Assembly: GCF_036850765.1 (NCBI RefSeq)
Contig: NC_089494.1
Coordinates: forward strand, 55,879,809 to 55,943,808
Direction of reading: 5' to 3'
From: Saccopteryx bilineata
Lineage: Eukaryota; Chordata; Mammalia; Chiroptera; Emballonuridae
Length of the DNA: 64,000 nt
The notes below the pieces were generated by a model. The model was given only the letters and a program-made list of their open reading frames with translations. It made no database searches and was not told the DNA's origin. Of the stretch, positions 12,065-23,450 are shown in pieces. Each line of letters opens with the position of its first letter. The stretch's first letter is position 1. Both the position numbers and the translations under genes were made by a program.

Positions 12065-15000
12065 ATGGCAGTACACAACTACATATCAATAATAACCTTA
12101 AATGTAAATGGCTTATGCTCCAATCAAAAGACATAGGGTAGCTGCATGGATAAGAAAACAGGATCCATATATATGCTGTCAACAGGAAACACACCTCAAA
12201 ACAAAAGATGCCCATAGATTGAAAGTAAAAGGATGGAAAAAAGATATTTTATGCAAATAGAAATGAAAAAAAAAAGCTGAGGTAGCAATACTTATATTAG
12301 ACAAAATAGACTTTAAAACAAAGACTATAGTAAGGGATAAAGAAGGTCACTACATAATGATAAAAGAAGCAATCCAACAGAAAGAGATAAACATTATAAA
12401 TATATATGCACCAAATATAGGAGCACCTAAATATATAAAGCAGATTTGGATGGACATAAAGGGAGAGATCAACAGCAATACTATAATAGTAGAGAATTTC
12501 AATACCCCACTAACATCAATGGTTAGATCCACAACAAAGAAAATTAACAAAGAAACAACAGAATTAAGGGATACACTAGATCAACTGGATTTATTAGATA
12601 TCTTAAGAACCCTCCACCCTAAAACAGCAGAATATACATTCTTTTCAAGTGCTCATGCTACATTCTCTAGGACATCAACATGTTAGGGCATAAAACGAGT
12701 CTCAACAAATTTAAAAAGATTGAAACCATATCAAGCATCTTTTCTGGCCACAATGGCATGAAACTAGATATCAACTACAATAGGAAAACTTAAAAACACT
12801 CAAACACTTGGAAACGAAATAGCATGTTATTAAACAACAACTGAGTCAACAATGAGATCACAGAAAAAATAAAAAACTTCCTTGAAACAAATGAAACTGA
12901 GCATACAACAACTCAAAATCTGTGGGACACAGCAAAAGCAGTCCTGATAGGGAAGTTCATAGCATTACAGGCATACCTTAAGAAGCTAGAAAAGCTCAAA
13001 AAACAAACAAACAAATTAATCCTGCAACTAAAAGAACTAGAAAAAGAACAAGTAAAGCCTAGAGGAAGTAGAAGGAAGGAAATAATAAAAATCAGAGTGG
13101 AAATAAATGACATAAAGACTAAAAAAACAATAGAGAGGATCAATGAAACCAAGAGCTGGTTCTTTGAAAAAGTAAACAAGATTGATAAACCCTTAGCCAG
13201 ACTCACCAAGACAAAAAAAGAAAGGACTCAAATAAATAAAATTAGAAATGAGAGTGGAGAAGTAACAATGGACATAGCAGAAATACAAAGAATTGTAACA
13301 AAATACTATGAAGAACTGTATGACTAAAAATCAGACAACCTAGGTAAAATAGACAAATTCCTTAAAAAATGTAATCTTTCAAAAATAAATCTGGAAAAAT
13401 CATAAAACCTAAATAGACCTATTAAAACAAATGAAATCAAAACAGTTATCAATAAACTCCCAACAAACAAAAGCCCTGGGACAGGTGGCTTCATAGGCAA
13501 ATTCTACCAAACATTCAAAGAAACTAACTCCTATCCTTCTCAAGCTATTTCAAAAAATTCAAGAGAAGGGAAAACTTCCAAACTCCTTTTATGAGGTGAG
13601 CATAATTCTGATTCCAAAACCAGGCAAAGACAACACAAAGAAAGAAAACTATAGGCCCATATCCCTGATGAACTTAGATGCTAAAATTCTTGACAAAATA
13701 TTAGCAAACCGGATCCAGAAATACATTAAAAAATCATAAACCATGATCAAGTGGGATTTATTTTGGGGAGGCAAGGCTGGTACAATATTTGCAAATCAAT
13801 CAATGTAATTCATCACATAAACAAAAGGAAGGACATAAACTACATGAAAATATCAATAGATGCAGAAAAAGCATTCGATAAAATCCAGCACCCATTTATA
13901 ATAAAAATTTTCAGCAAAGTGTGAATACACAGAACATACCTCAACATGATAAAGGCCATCTATGACAGGCTCACAGGCAACATCATACTCAATGGGTAAT
14001 AGTTAAAAGCAATACCCTTAAGATCAGGAACAAGGCAGGAATGGCCCCTTTCATCACTCTTATTCAATATAGTTCTGTAAGTCCTAGCCACAGCAATCAG
14101 ACAAGAAGAAGAAATAAAAGGCATCCAAATTGTAAAAGAAGTAAAACTACCATTATTTGCTAATAATATGATACTGTACCTAGAAAACCCTAAAGTCAAA
14201 AAAGTACTGGACCTGATAAAGGAATTCAGCAATGTGGGAGGATATAAAATTAAAACTCAGAAATCAGAGGCTTTTTTATACAACAATGAACTGTCTGAAA
14301 GAGAAATTAAGAAAACAATCCCCTTCACTATTGTGACAAAAAAAAATACCTAGGAGTAAATTCAACCAAGGAGGTTAAAGACTTGTACTCAGAAAATTAT
14401 AAAACATTGATGAAAGAAATCAAGGAAAATACAAACAAGTAGAAGCATATACCGTGTTCATGGCTACGAAGAATAAATATCATTAAAATGTCCATATTAC
14501 TCAAAGCAATTTATAAATTCAATGCAATCCCTATTAAAACACCAAGGACATACTTCAAAGATATAGAACAAATATTCCGAAAATTCCTATGGAACCAAAA
14601 ACGAACACAAATAGTCTCAGCAATCTTAAAAAAGAATAAAGTGGGTGGTATCACACTTCTGGATATCGTTATACTACAAGTCCACTGTACTCAAAACAGC
14701 TTGGTACTGGCATAAAAATAGTCAGATAGATCAATGGAATAGAACAGAGAACCCAGAAATAAACTCGCACCTTTATAAACAACTGATATTTGACAAGGGT
14801 GGTGATAGCATACAATGGAGTAAAGACAGTCTCTTTAACAAATGGTGTTGGGAAAATTGGTCAGCTACCTGCAAAAAAATGAAACTAGACTACTAACTCA
14901 CACCATTCACAAAAATAAACTCAAAATGGATAAAAGACTTAAATGGAAGTCATGAAACCATAAGCATCCTAGAGGAAAACATAGGCAGTAAGCTCTCTGA

Positions 15001-15853
15001 CATCACTCACAGCAATATATTTGCTGATTTATCTCCATGCTCAAGGGAAATAAAGGACAGGATAAACAAATGAGACTATATCAAACTAAAAAGCTTTTAC
15101 ACAGCTAAAGACAATATGAACAAAATAAAAAGGCAAACCACACAATGGGAGAACATATTCGACAATACATCTGGTAAGGGGTTAATAACCAAAATTTATA
15201 AAGAACTTGTAAAACTCAACACCAAGAAGATAAACAGTCCAATCAAAAAATGGGCAAAAGAAATGAATAGACACTTCTCCAAAGAGGACATACAGATGTC
15301 CAACAGGCATATGAAAAAATGCTCAACATCACTAATCATTAGAGAAATGCAAATTAAAACCACAATGAGATATCACTTCACACCAGTAAGAATGGTGCTT
15401 ATCAACAAAACAACACAGAGTAAGTGTTGGCGAGGATGTGGAGAAAAGGGAACCCTCCTGCACTGCTGGTGGGAATGCAGACTGGTGCAGCCACTGTGGA
15501 AAACAGTATGGAGATTCCTCAAGAAATTAAAAATTGAACTTTCTTTTGACCCAGCCATCCCAATTTTCGGAATATACCCCAGGAATACCATAGCACATTC
15601 TTAAAAGGAGAAATGCACCCCCATGTTTATGGCAGCATTGTTTACAATAGCCAAGACCTGGAAACAGCCCAAGTGTCCGTCAGTGGATGACTGGATTAAA
15701 AAGCTTTGGTACATATACACAATTGGAATACTATGTGGCCATGAAAAAAGGAAATACTACTCAGCCATAAGAAATGATGACATAATATCCTTTATGACAA
15801 TATGGATGGACCTTGATAACATTATACTGTGTGAAATAATTAGAAAAGGCTAA
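12065..15853 (+). pseudogene. L1-B ORF2 pseudogene (endonuclease-reverse transcriptase)
   Basis: ATG at 12065 opens MAVHNYISIITLNVNGL. The endonuclease domain is readable in a 109-codon frame (12357-12686, with NIYAPNIGAPKYI and a degraded VENFNTPL). The reverse transcriptase region spans about 13097-14350; its catalytic motif reads FANNM at 14156-14170 where active elements have FADDM, so both catalytic aspartates are lost. The C-terminal region is readable at 15116-15604 with [18 protein letters not shown], the cysteine-histidine motif. Near the end the frame crosses into the L1-A-like patch and stops at 15853. Several stops and frameshifts occur elsewhere. Function would have been target-primed reverse transcription; now inactive. 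Confidence 0.9.
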
Positions 15854-15996
15854 AAACAATATGATTCCACACATAGGTAGGATACAAAATTGAGACTCAT
15901 GGACATAGATAAGAGTGCAGTGGTTACCGGGGAAGGAAGGGAGTATAGGAGAGGGAGGGGGGAACGGGGCTAGGGGAAGAGTATAATGATGGACAA
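15754..15996 (+). repeat. L1-A-type 3' patch embedded in L1-B
   Basis: This segment is about 95% identical by eye to 16683-16924 of L1-A: both run from actactcagccataagaaa to ataatgatggacaa. L1-B sequence is recognisable on both sides (ctatgtggccatgaaaaaa before it, tatggaactggaactattat after it). The first junction shares gga-a bases and the second shares acaa. See the finding on a templated patch. Confidence 0.85.
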
Positions 15997-16311
15997 CATG
16001 TATGGAACTGGAACTATTATGTTAAGTGAAATAAGCAAGGCAAAGAAAGAAAAATACCATATGACGTCACTCATATGAGGAATCCAATAAACAATATAAA
16101 CTGAGGAGTGGAATAGAGTCAGAGGTGGGATCAAAGGATCCAGAGGGAAAGTGGACAGAAGGAAAGGGGATGATAGGGTGACAGGATGGGAGAGCAGAAA
16201 AGCAAATCCTGGAGGGAAGAGGGGAGGGCATTATGGAGAGGGAGACAGGGGAGATGTACTGGGGAACACGGGTGACATTAGAAGCTATGTAAACACAATA
16301 AATTAATTTAA

Positions 16312-17075
16312 AAAAACTACAATGAGATACTATATCACACCCATTAGATTGGCTATTATCAACAAGATAGTTAATAACAAATGTTGGAGAAGCTGTGGAA
16401 AAAAGGAACCCTCATTCACTGCTGGTGGGAATGTAAATTAGTACAACCATTATGAAAGAAACTATGGTGGTTCCTGAAAAAATTAAGAATAGAATGACCA
16501 TATGACCCAGCAATCCCTCTACTGGGTATATACTCAAATACTCAAAAACATTTGTACATAAAGACACATGCACCCCCATGTCCACTGCAGCATTACTCAC
16601 AGTGGCTAAGACATGGAAACAACCCAAGTGCCCTTCAATAGAGAATTGGATAAAGAAGGTGTGGTACATATATATACATGGAATACTACTCAGCCATAAG
16701 AAATGATGACATAATATCATTTATGACAATATGGGTGGACCTTGATAACATTATACTGAGTGAAATAATCAGAAAAAGCTAAAACAGTATGATTCCACAC
16801 AGAGGTAGGATACAAAATTGAGACTCATGGACATAGATAAGAGTGCAGTGGTTACCGGGAGAGGAAGGGAGTGTAGGAGAGGGAAGGAGGAAGGGGGTTA
16901 GGGGAAGAGTATAATGATGGACAAATATAAGGTGACGAAGGATGATCTGACTTTGGGTGATGAGTATACAACATAATTGACTGTCTAAATGATGTGAAGA
17001 AGTTTACCCCAATCTATGTACTGTTGTTGATCAATGTCACCCTGTTAAATTTAATTTTTTAAATTAAAAAAGAAA
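16312..17075 (+). mobile_element. L1-A: 3' portion after the L1-B insertion
   Basis: Continues the L1-A ORF2 C-terminal region: the cysteine region is readable in decayed form at about 16370-16440 and ends in a stop at about 16780. A 3' UTR with a G-rich section (about 16850-16910) and the terminal gtcaccctgttaaatttaat followed by an A-rich tail follow. Together with 3970-10019 it makes one L1 of roughly 6.8 kb. Confidence 0.9.
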
Positions 17076-17083
17076 TGTGTTGA

Positions 17084-17459
17084 ATTATATGTGGCCAACT
17101 AGAAAAATATCTAAGCGTAACGTAAAAAAGAATTATCCAAAATAAAATGGTGGAAAAATTATTTGGAAAGTAGAAGAAAAAAAATCAGGGATAGCATTAT
17201 TATTACATAATTAAGGACCCAAAACTTCAATGGTCTCTTTACCTTTTAGAAAATAGAAATCAATAAAAAATACATAGCTGTTGTAAATCATTATTACTAA
17301 ATATTATTAAAAATAAAACTATCATTATAAATACAAGAAAAATGATAGAATAAGTAGATATTGACAAGTTATTTAACTTAAATCCTATTAAGATTAATGT
17401 ATTTAGAATTCAGTTTCCAATATAAAAAGGGGAAATATATGTATATTATTCTCAGGCAC
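17084..17459. other. Unassigned AT-rich DNA
   Basis: No gene or repeat recognised. Confidence 0.5.
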
Positions 17460-17467
17460 CTCTACAA

Positions 17468-17824
17468 CAGTGGTCCCCAACCTTTTTTGTGCCACGGACC
17501 GGTTTAATGTCATAAAATGTTTTCACAGACCGGCCTTTAGGGTGGGACGGATAAATGCACAAAATAAAATTATACAACCGGCGTAAAAACTGTGGTATTT
17601 TAAAATATAATTGTCAAACTTACGAGACAAGCGTCAAGAGTGAGTCTTAGACGGATGTAACAGAGGGAATCTGGTCATTTTTTAAAAATAAAACATTGTT
17701 CAGACTTAAATATCAATATAAAGAAAACTGAAATAATGTAAGTTATTTATTCTTTCTCTGTGGACTGGTACCAAATGGTCCATGGACCGGTGCCAGTCTG
17801 CAGCCCGGGAGTTGGGGACCACTG
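17468..17824. mobile_element. Non-autonomous hAT element
   Basis: Termini cagtggtccccaac and gttggggaccactg are inverted repeats, and the subterminal accggt sequences also mirror each other. Flanks are ctctacaa (17460-17467) and ctctagaa (17825-17832), an 8-bp duplication with one mismatch. No transposase frame. The ends resemble, but are not the same as, those of the element at 44627-45744. Confidence 0.92.
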
Positions 17825-17832
17825 CTCTAGAA

Positions 17833-18875
17833 CATATCTAAAATTTATTCAAATAGGAAATAATAAAGAAAACTTCAAAAAAAAAAACAGAAATAAGAAA
17901 CTTAAAGGGTTCATTTTCTAACTATAGGTCTGGGAGGGCCCTTAATCAGGAGTCTACATATGGGCTTCAAAAACCCATGTATTTTGTGCTTATGAGCATT
18001 TTTCTGAGTATTGAGGGCATAGTGTTTGCCAATTTTTAAATGGTCTCATAAAATTGAAATTGGGTAATAATTAATACAATAAAGAAAAGAATGTTGTTAT
18101 AGTGAATCCAACATGCATATTGTGACATGTAGTTGGTTTATTGTTCTTCAAGTATAATTTTTATCAATTAGAACTTTTTTGTTACAAGTAATAAAAAAAC
18201 GTAATTCAAAATGAATTTTAAAAGAATTGAATGACAATAAAATTAGAACTTCCAGAAACAGGTGTATCTTGATGCACAGGCTCAAAGTGTTTTCACTGGG
18301 ACCTGGCATATCTCCACTTCTATTTCCTAGTCCACTTGTAGACAGGCTCCTCCTTACAAAAGCAAGAGAGGTCAAGAGACTCCAAACCTTATATAATCTC
18401 AGCTTCATTCTGGTGGAAAATTGCATCTTCCTCTATCCCAAAAGTCTCCATAAAGTCTCAAAACATCTCACTGGCTCTGATGCTATCACCGGGGCATCCC
18501 TGAACTAATCTGTGAGGACAGTGGGAATCCGATGGCCACACCTGACTCACATATCCCCCCCAGCCCTCCACCCAACCCCATTTACTAAATGATTATGGTG
18601 GATTCCAAGTATAAATATACAAATAATATCTAAAATAGCTTAACAGATGACAGAAAAGAATAAATGGTGCTAGTAATACGACACATGCGTTTTACCGAGC
18701 ATTTCATATTGACACGTTTATTGTCCGTTCTTTTTATTCCACTGTTTCTTAATGGAATGGAGCTATTAAAATGGGCAAAATTTGTTGTACCAGTCACATG
18801 CTTTTCCTTTTCTCACACTTTTCTATTTTCAAAATTAATAAAAATTCTGCACTCTCACCAGAACCTAGTGAACTC
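17833..18875. other. Unassigned DNA
   Basis: Two overlapping opposite-strand frames of 92-96 codons occur here, but neither shows a domain, splice context or codon pattern I can support. No repeat named. Confidence 0.4.
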
Positions 18876-18879
18876 CATG

Positions 18880-19541
18880 AGACTAGAATTCACTAATTAT
18901 CATGGAAATGCAAATAAAAACTCCAACCCCAATGAAATATCATCTTATACCTGATAGAATGGCTATTATCAAAAAGACAAAAAACAACAAGTGTTGGGAA
19001 GGATGGGGAGAAAAGAGAACCCTCATGCACTGTTGGTGAGACTATAAATTGGTGCAATTACTACAGAGAACAGTATGGAGGTTTCTCAAAAAGTTAAAAT
19101 TCAAACTATAATATGATTTGGAAATCCTACTTCTGGGTATTTATCTGAAGAAATCAAAAATACTAATTTGAAAAGATATGTGCACTCATGTTTATTGCAG
19201 CATTATTTATAATAGCTAAGACACAGAAACAACCTAAGTGTCCACCAACATATGAATAAGTGAAGAAAATGAGATATACACACTCATACTCACACATACA
19301 ATAGGATATTATTCAGCCATATAAAGAACTACATATTGCCATTTATGACATAATGAATGAATCTTGAGGGTGTTATGCTAAGTGAAATAAGTAAGTCAGA
19401 CAGAGAAAGACAAATAGTATATCTCACTTATATGTGGAATCTTAAAATACATGATCTCATAGATACAGAGAACAGACTGGTTTGGATTAGAGTTAGGCAA
19501 AAATAGCTGCAGGGGGGAAAAGCTATAAAATTCCAGTTATA
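18880..19541 (+). mobile_element. LINE-1 3' fragment, first half
   Basis: ORF2 C-terminal landmarks in order: ggaaatgcaaataaaaactc, gaatggctattatcaaaaag, tgttgggaaggatggggaga, gcagcattatttataatagc. Frame broken. Interrupted by a type A SINE and resumes at 19928. Confidence 0.85.
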
Positions 19542-19916
19542 GGCCCTGGCCGGTTGGCTCAGTGCTAGAGCGTTGGCCCAGTGTGTGGATATCCCGAGTT
19601 CGATTCCTGACCAGGGCACACAGAAGAAGTGACGATCTGCTTCTACACTCCTCCTCCTCTCCCTTCTCTCTATCTCTCTCTTCCCCTCCTGCAGCCACGG
19701 CTCTGGTGGACCAAGTTGGCCCTGAGCACTGAGGATGGCTCCATAGCCTTGCCTTAGGTGCTAAAATAGCTTGACTGCCAAGAAACAGAGCAATGGCCTC
19801 AGATGGGCAGAGCATCACCCCATAGGGGGCTGACCGGGTGGATCCCGGTCAGAGCGCATGTGGGAGTCTGTCTCTCTGCCTCCCCACTTCTCACTTAAGA
19901 AAACTTAAAAAAAAAA
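19542..19916 (+). mobile_element. SINE type A inside an L1 tail
   Basis: Head ggccctggccggttggctca, B box ggttcgatt-like gagttcgattcc, long second half and an A-rich tail. Flanked by tccagttata (19532-19541) and tcctagttata (19917-19927). Confidence 0.93.
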
Positions 19917-19927
19917 TCCTAGTTATA

Positions 19928-20190
19928 AAACAAATAAGTCATAGAAATGTAATGCACAGCAGGGTGACTGAAGTTAATTATACTGTATTGCATATTTGAA
20001 AGATGCTGAAAGTACATTTAAAAGTTCTCATCACAAGAAAAAAAATGCTGTAACTAAGTATAATGATAGATGTTAACTAGACTTTAGTGTGGTGATAACT
20101 TTGCAATACATACAAATATTGAATCACTATGTTGTATACCTGAAACTAATACAATATTATATGCCAATTATACCTCAATTAAAAATATTA
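19928..20190 (+). mobile_element. LINE-1 3' UTR, second half
   Basis: Continuation of the L1 interrupted at 19541; ends with acctgaaactaatacaatattatatgccaattatacctcaatt, the common terminal pattern of older mammalian L1. Adjacent sequence passes directly into another L1 fragment. Confidence 0.8.
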
Positions 20191-20485
20191 AATTTGAGGA
20201 TATGCATGCTGTTTGGCCCTGCAGTTCTATCTCTGAGTGTTCTTAAGAGAGTTGCTAATAGCATAAAGATGCACATTATTTTAGTAGCAAAAACTTGGAA
20301 ACAACATAAATATACACCAACCGCAGAATAGATTGTGGTGTATTCATTACATAGCTCTTAAAGTAAAAAAAAAAGAATTCCCTCTATGTCATGAATAAGT
20401 CTTGGAAACACTGTTGAATGGAGAAAGCAAACAAAAATCCAACTATCAATATTTGCATTATCTCATAGTTAATTTATTAAAATGA
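20191..20485 (+). mobile_element. Old LINE-1 ORF2 C-terminal fragment
   Basis: Contains aaaacttggaaacaacataaat and a tgaatggagaaagcaaaca segment matching the ORF2 end of old L1. Highly diverged, no usable frame. Confidence 0.6.
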
Positions 20486-21780
20486 AATTTAAATAAATAC
20501 CCAAATTTTAGCCATTTAACTAAACCTTGAACTCTTTTGATGCTTATTATTACTGTTTTACACATTTCAGTAAAATAAAATCAGACTAATTCACTGTTCA
20601 TACCCCTGGAAGGCACTGGGATCTAACAATAATTGAATTCTTTACTTGGAAAGATACTCTCTTATTTATAACTTAAATTACCATATATAGAAATTCAGTT
20701 GAGATAATTAATGGGAGAGAAAGAATTCCTTAAAAAGAAGCTCAACAAAGTGAAAATGTCATACAAAAAAAAAAGGCTCAATAATAAATGTTAAATAAAA
20801 ATTCCTAGCACACTGAGAGAAGACAAAGGCCTGAGAAGTGTCAAAGAACACCTAAGAGCTTAGCCTCCCTGACCCCAGCCTAGCAGAGAAGGAGATAAAA
20901 CTAATTTAGTATTTCTTGGGCTTCAGATTGTATTGTACACTGAAGGAACACAGGATAAATTATTTAGACTGTTTCATCCAAGATTGGCAAAATCCCAAGC
21001 TGTCATAAACAGGATTTAAAAAGCTTGATGCTGCATAAATAATTTATAGTGTCTAAACCAGAAACGTTCTAAAATTGAAAGCCTGCATCAAATAGAAGAC
21101 TATCTAAACCACAGGGCACTCATCTCCCTTCAGGAGCTGACTGAGATATTTTATAGAAAGGTCACCATCATAAATAAAAGCACAATATTTCATCTCTTAT
21201 TTCTTTTTTTTTTCAGAAATATAAACCAAATATAAGATATTAAAGAGATCCCATAGCAATCTTTAAGTAAACAAAAACAACAAATATGCTACCTACATGC
21301 TCTTATATTTATTATGTGAACTGCATGCAAAAGGTATTTTTCTTTTGTGTAAGGATCTGGTTAATTCTGTATTTACCCAAATTCTATATCATAAAATATA
21401 CCCATAATACAATGTACTTTTAAAGTGAAATGAGAATTAAAAACCCCTTGGAGAGAAATCTGAATACAGAAATATCTAGATTTTTATTAAAGTGTTTTAA
21501 CTTTTACATTTTCTTGCCCACAACTAATATCATATTATTGTAATGGCTTGCCTTTATCAAGTGTACCCAAAACATTCAACCAGATTTATATGAAAAGATC
21601 TCTTTCTTCCCAGGCTCATGTTGTACTGGTTTATATAACAATTTTACTTAGATTACATGATGATAATAACAAATATAACTGACAAACAGGCTTGGGAACA
21701 GCCCGCTTCATCGTAGGGAGGGAGGCATACGCAAACACAGCAGGCCCCCGGCCGAGAGCTGACCACATTGGCACAGCCAC
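20486..21780. other. Unassigned DNA
   Basis: About 1.3 kb with no recognised repeat, RNA gene or exon. Confidence 0.45.
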
Positions 21781-21781
21781 C

Positions 21782-21834
21782 ACATTTCAGGAGCATCAGT
21801 CAAAATGTTTTGCAAGGAAAATAAAGAAAATTGG
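21782..21834 (+). repeat. About 53-bp dispersed segment, copy 1
   Basis: Shares agtcaaaatgttttgcaa plus aaaataaag and flanks with 25721-25773; roughly 6 to 8 mismatches over the span. Contains an AATAAA hexamer. Family unknown. Confidence 0.6.
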
Positions 21835-21884
21835 TTTACCTGGCAAGTTTATTAAACAGAGGTAAGATAAGAACACTTCCACAG

Positions 21885-22010
21885 TATAATACAGAAAACA
21901 GCTACTATGTATGAAGTGTTCATTATGGACCTTGGCACTATGCCAAGTGCTTTACTGACCATCTGTCTGATTTAACTATGTCAGCAGGCAGTGAGATGTG
22001 TTCCACGTGA
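21885..22010 (-). repeat. MIR SINE fragment
   Basis: Read on the minus strand it follows the 3' half of MIR: the plus strand shows ctactatgtatgaagtg..gcactatgccaagtgcttta..tctgatttaac. Confidence 0.6.
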
Positions 22011-22084
22011 TAGTGTCCCTAACATACAAGCAGATTAATTTTTTTTTCAAGCGTGATCAAGGTAGACTTTCAAAAGTTGCTTTG

Positions 22085-22185
22085 CATTTAAAACCTACAT
22101 AACGTGGCACCAAATGACCTGACCAATCTTATCTTTCACTACTCTCCTATCTGAACCTACTACTCCAGCAAGAAGATCTAGCCAG
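22085..22185 (+). repeat. Possible L2 fragment
   Basis: The phrase gtggcaccaaatgacctgaccaatcttatctttcactactctcc follows the L2 3' region order (ctggcccctgcctacctctc..cactctcc). Short and diverged. Confidence 0.5.
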
Positions 22186-22218
22186 CATCCTCACAACAGC
22201 CCTGTGCCCTCCACCACA

Positions 22219-22440
22219 GTGGTTGAGAGAGAGCTTCGGACTCATATTGCTTGGGTTTTCTCCATATTAAGTTGCTTAGCCTTTTTGAGTCAGTTTTCTT
22301 ATTTGGAATAAAAATGGGAATGATGCAATAATGAAGATAATTCAATATCTCCCTCATAAGTGAGATACTGCCTATAAGGTATCAGTACAATGCCTGGCAC
22401 ATAATAAGTACTCAATAAATGCTGACTATTATTATTGTTT
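22219..22440 (+). repeat. MIR SINE
   Basis: A long MIR copy: gagtcagttttcttatttgg, aatgggaatgat, then cagtacaatgcctggcacat and agtactcaataaatgctgac in the expected order. Confidence 0.8.
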
Positions 22441-22714
22441 CAAAGTAATGTTAATTTTAAAGATGTTTGAGAACTGATGGGCATTTTCTTTTATTTTATT
22501 CTGCCACTTAAAATAGGATGCTTTGAATGAATACCTAATGTCTGTGGTATGTACTAGAATATATATTTTTAAAAATGTTTCTAAACTCCCAGACGAATTT
22601 ACAGCATTCTAAATAAAATAAAAATATGCACTTAGGATTTTGGCATCTGACATGAGGCACTAATATTTAGCCTAGGGGTCAAGTAAACAGTCAAAAATAG
22701 TCAACAGTGATAAA

Positions 22715-22890
22715 GTATTACTATGCGGCAAACACTTTATTTGGACTATCTCATTCAATTTCCAAAAAACAATAAAGTAAGCATTGTCCTTTTGTTTCAT
22801 GTGAAGAAAATGAAGCTTTGAGCACTTATTAACTTGCCCAAGGTCACGTAGCTGGTGAGTAACAGAGTCCAAATTTTAACTTAGTGTGAG
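22715..22890 (-). repeat. MIR SINE
   Basis: Reverse-orientation MIR with the strongly conserved core on the plus strand: cttgcccaaggtcacgtagc followed by tggtgagtaacagagtcc. Confidence 0.85.
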
Positions 22891-23438
22891 GCCAGGGCCA
22901 AATTTTTAAAGCTCAGTGCTAGGCTGCCAGGATTCTTCAGTTCTGAAGACAAACAATGGCAAGGGCTCCTATGGAGACCGAAGACCTTTACAGACCAATA
23001 CTGAAGGCTGCAATTCCTACTGACAGTGTTCCCTCCATCACTACCCAAGTGCTCCTGTTTTGAGAATATGGGTGATTCTGCGATGTACTGGGAGGGAAAG
23101 AGAGCTGTGAGTCAGGAAGTCAGGGAAATCTGGGGTGTTATCAAATCTTTGTGGAACCTTTTCTCGTTGAGAGAGATCTGTTTTAGGACAATGCCTGATT
23201 CTAGTGACAGAAAAGATGCTGAAAACTATAACCATTTCATAATAATCTGCTAGTTAATATCCTACACTATAGAGTCCATAGTTATGGTAGTGGGAGTGGA
23301 GTACAGAATAGGTTCTGACTAGCTACTAATCCTTAAGCTTTTAATTATAATTATTATTGGGCTTTTATTACTATAATTATTGCTCCCATTACCACTTTTG
23401 GGTCTTTATTAATGTTATCTCTTCCTCATGCTCAATCC
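22891..23438. other. Unassigned DNA
   Basis: Two overlapping frames of 64-75 codons on opposite strands show no recognisable domain. No repeat named. Confidence 0.4.
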
Positions 23439-23450
23439 CTGACATTTTCT

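Larger units (their letters stand above)
10020..16311 (+). mobile_element. L1-B: nearly full-length LINE-1 of a second lineage, inserted into L1-A
   Basis: Starts gaggagggaaccaagatggc, with a YY1-like aagatggc at 10033-10040 as in many mammalian L1 promoters. It then carries a 5' UTR of about 850 bp, ORF1, ORF2 and a 3' UTR ending in an A-rich tail at about 16311. L1-A sequence (caaatcaaa / aaactacaatgagatac) resumes directly after it, proving insertion into L1-A ORF2. Contains an inserted SINE (11017-11213) and a foreign 243-bp patch (15754-15996). Confidence 0.9.

Noticed and set aside
18148..18508. Opposite-strand frames of 92-93 codons
   Set aside because: No recognisable domain, no splice or promoter context, complementary frames suggest chance.
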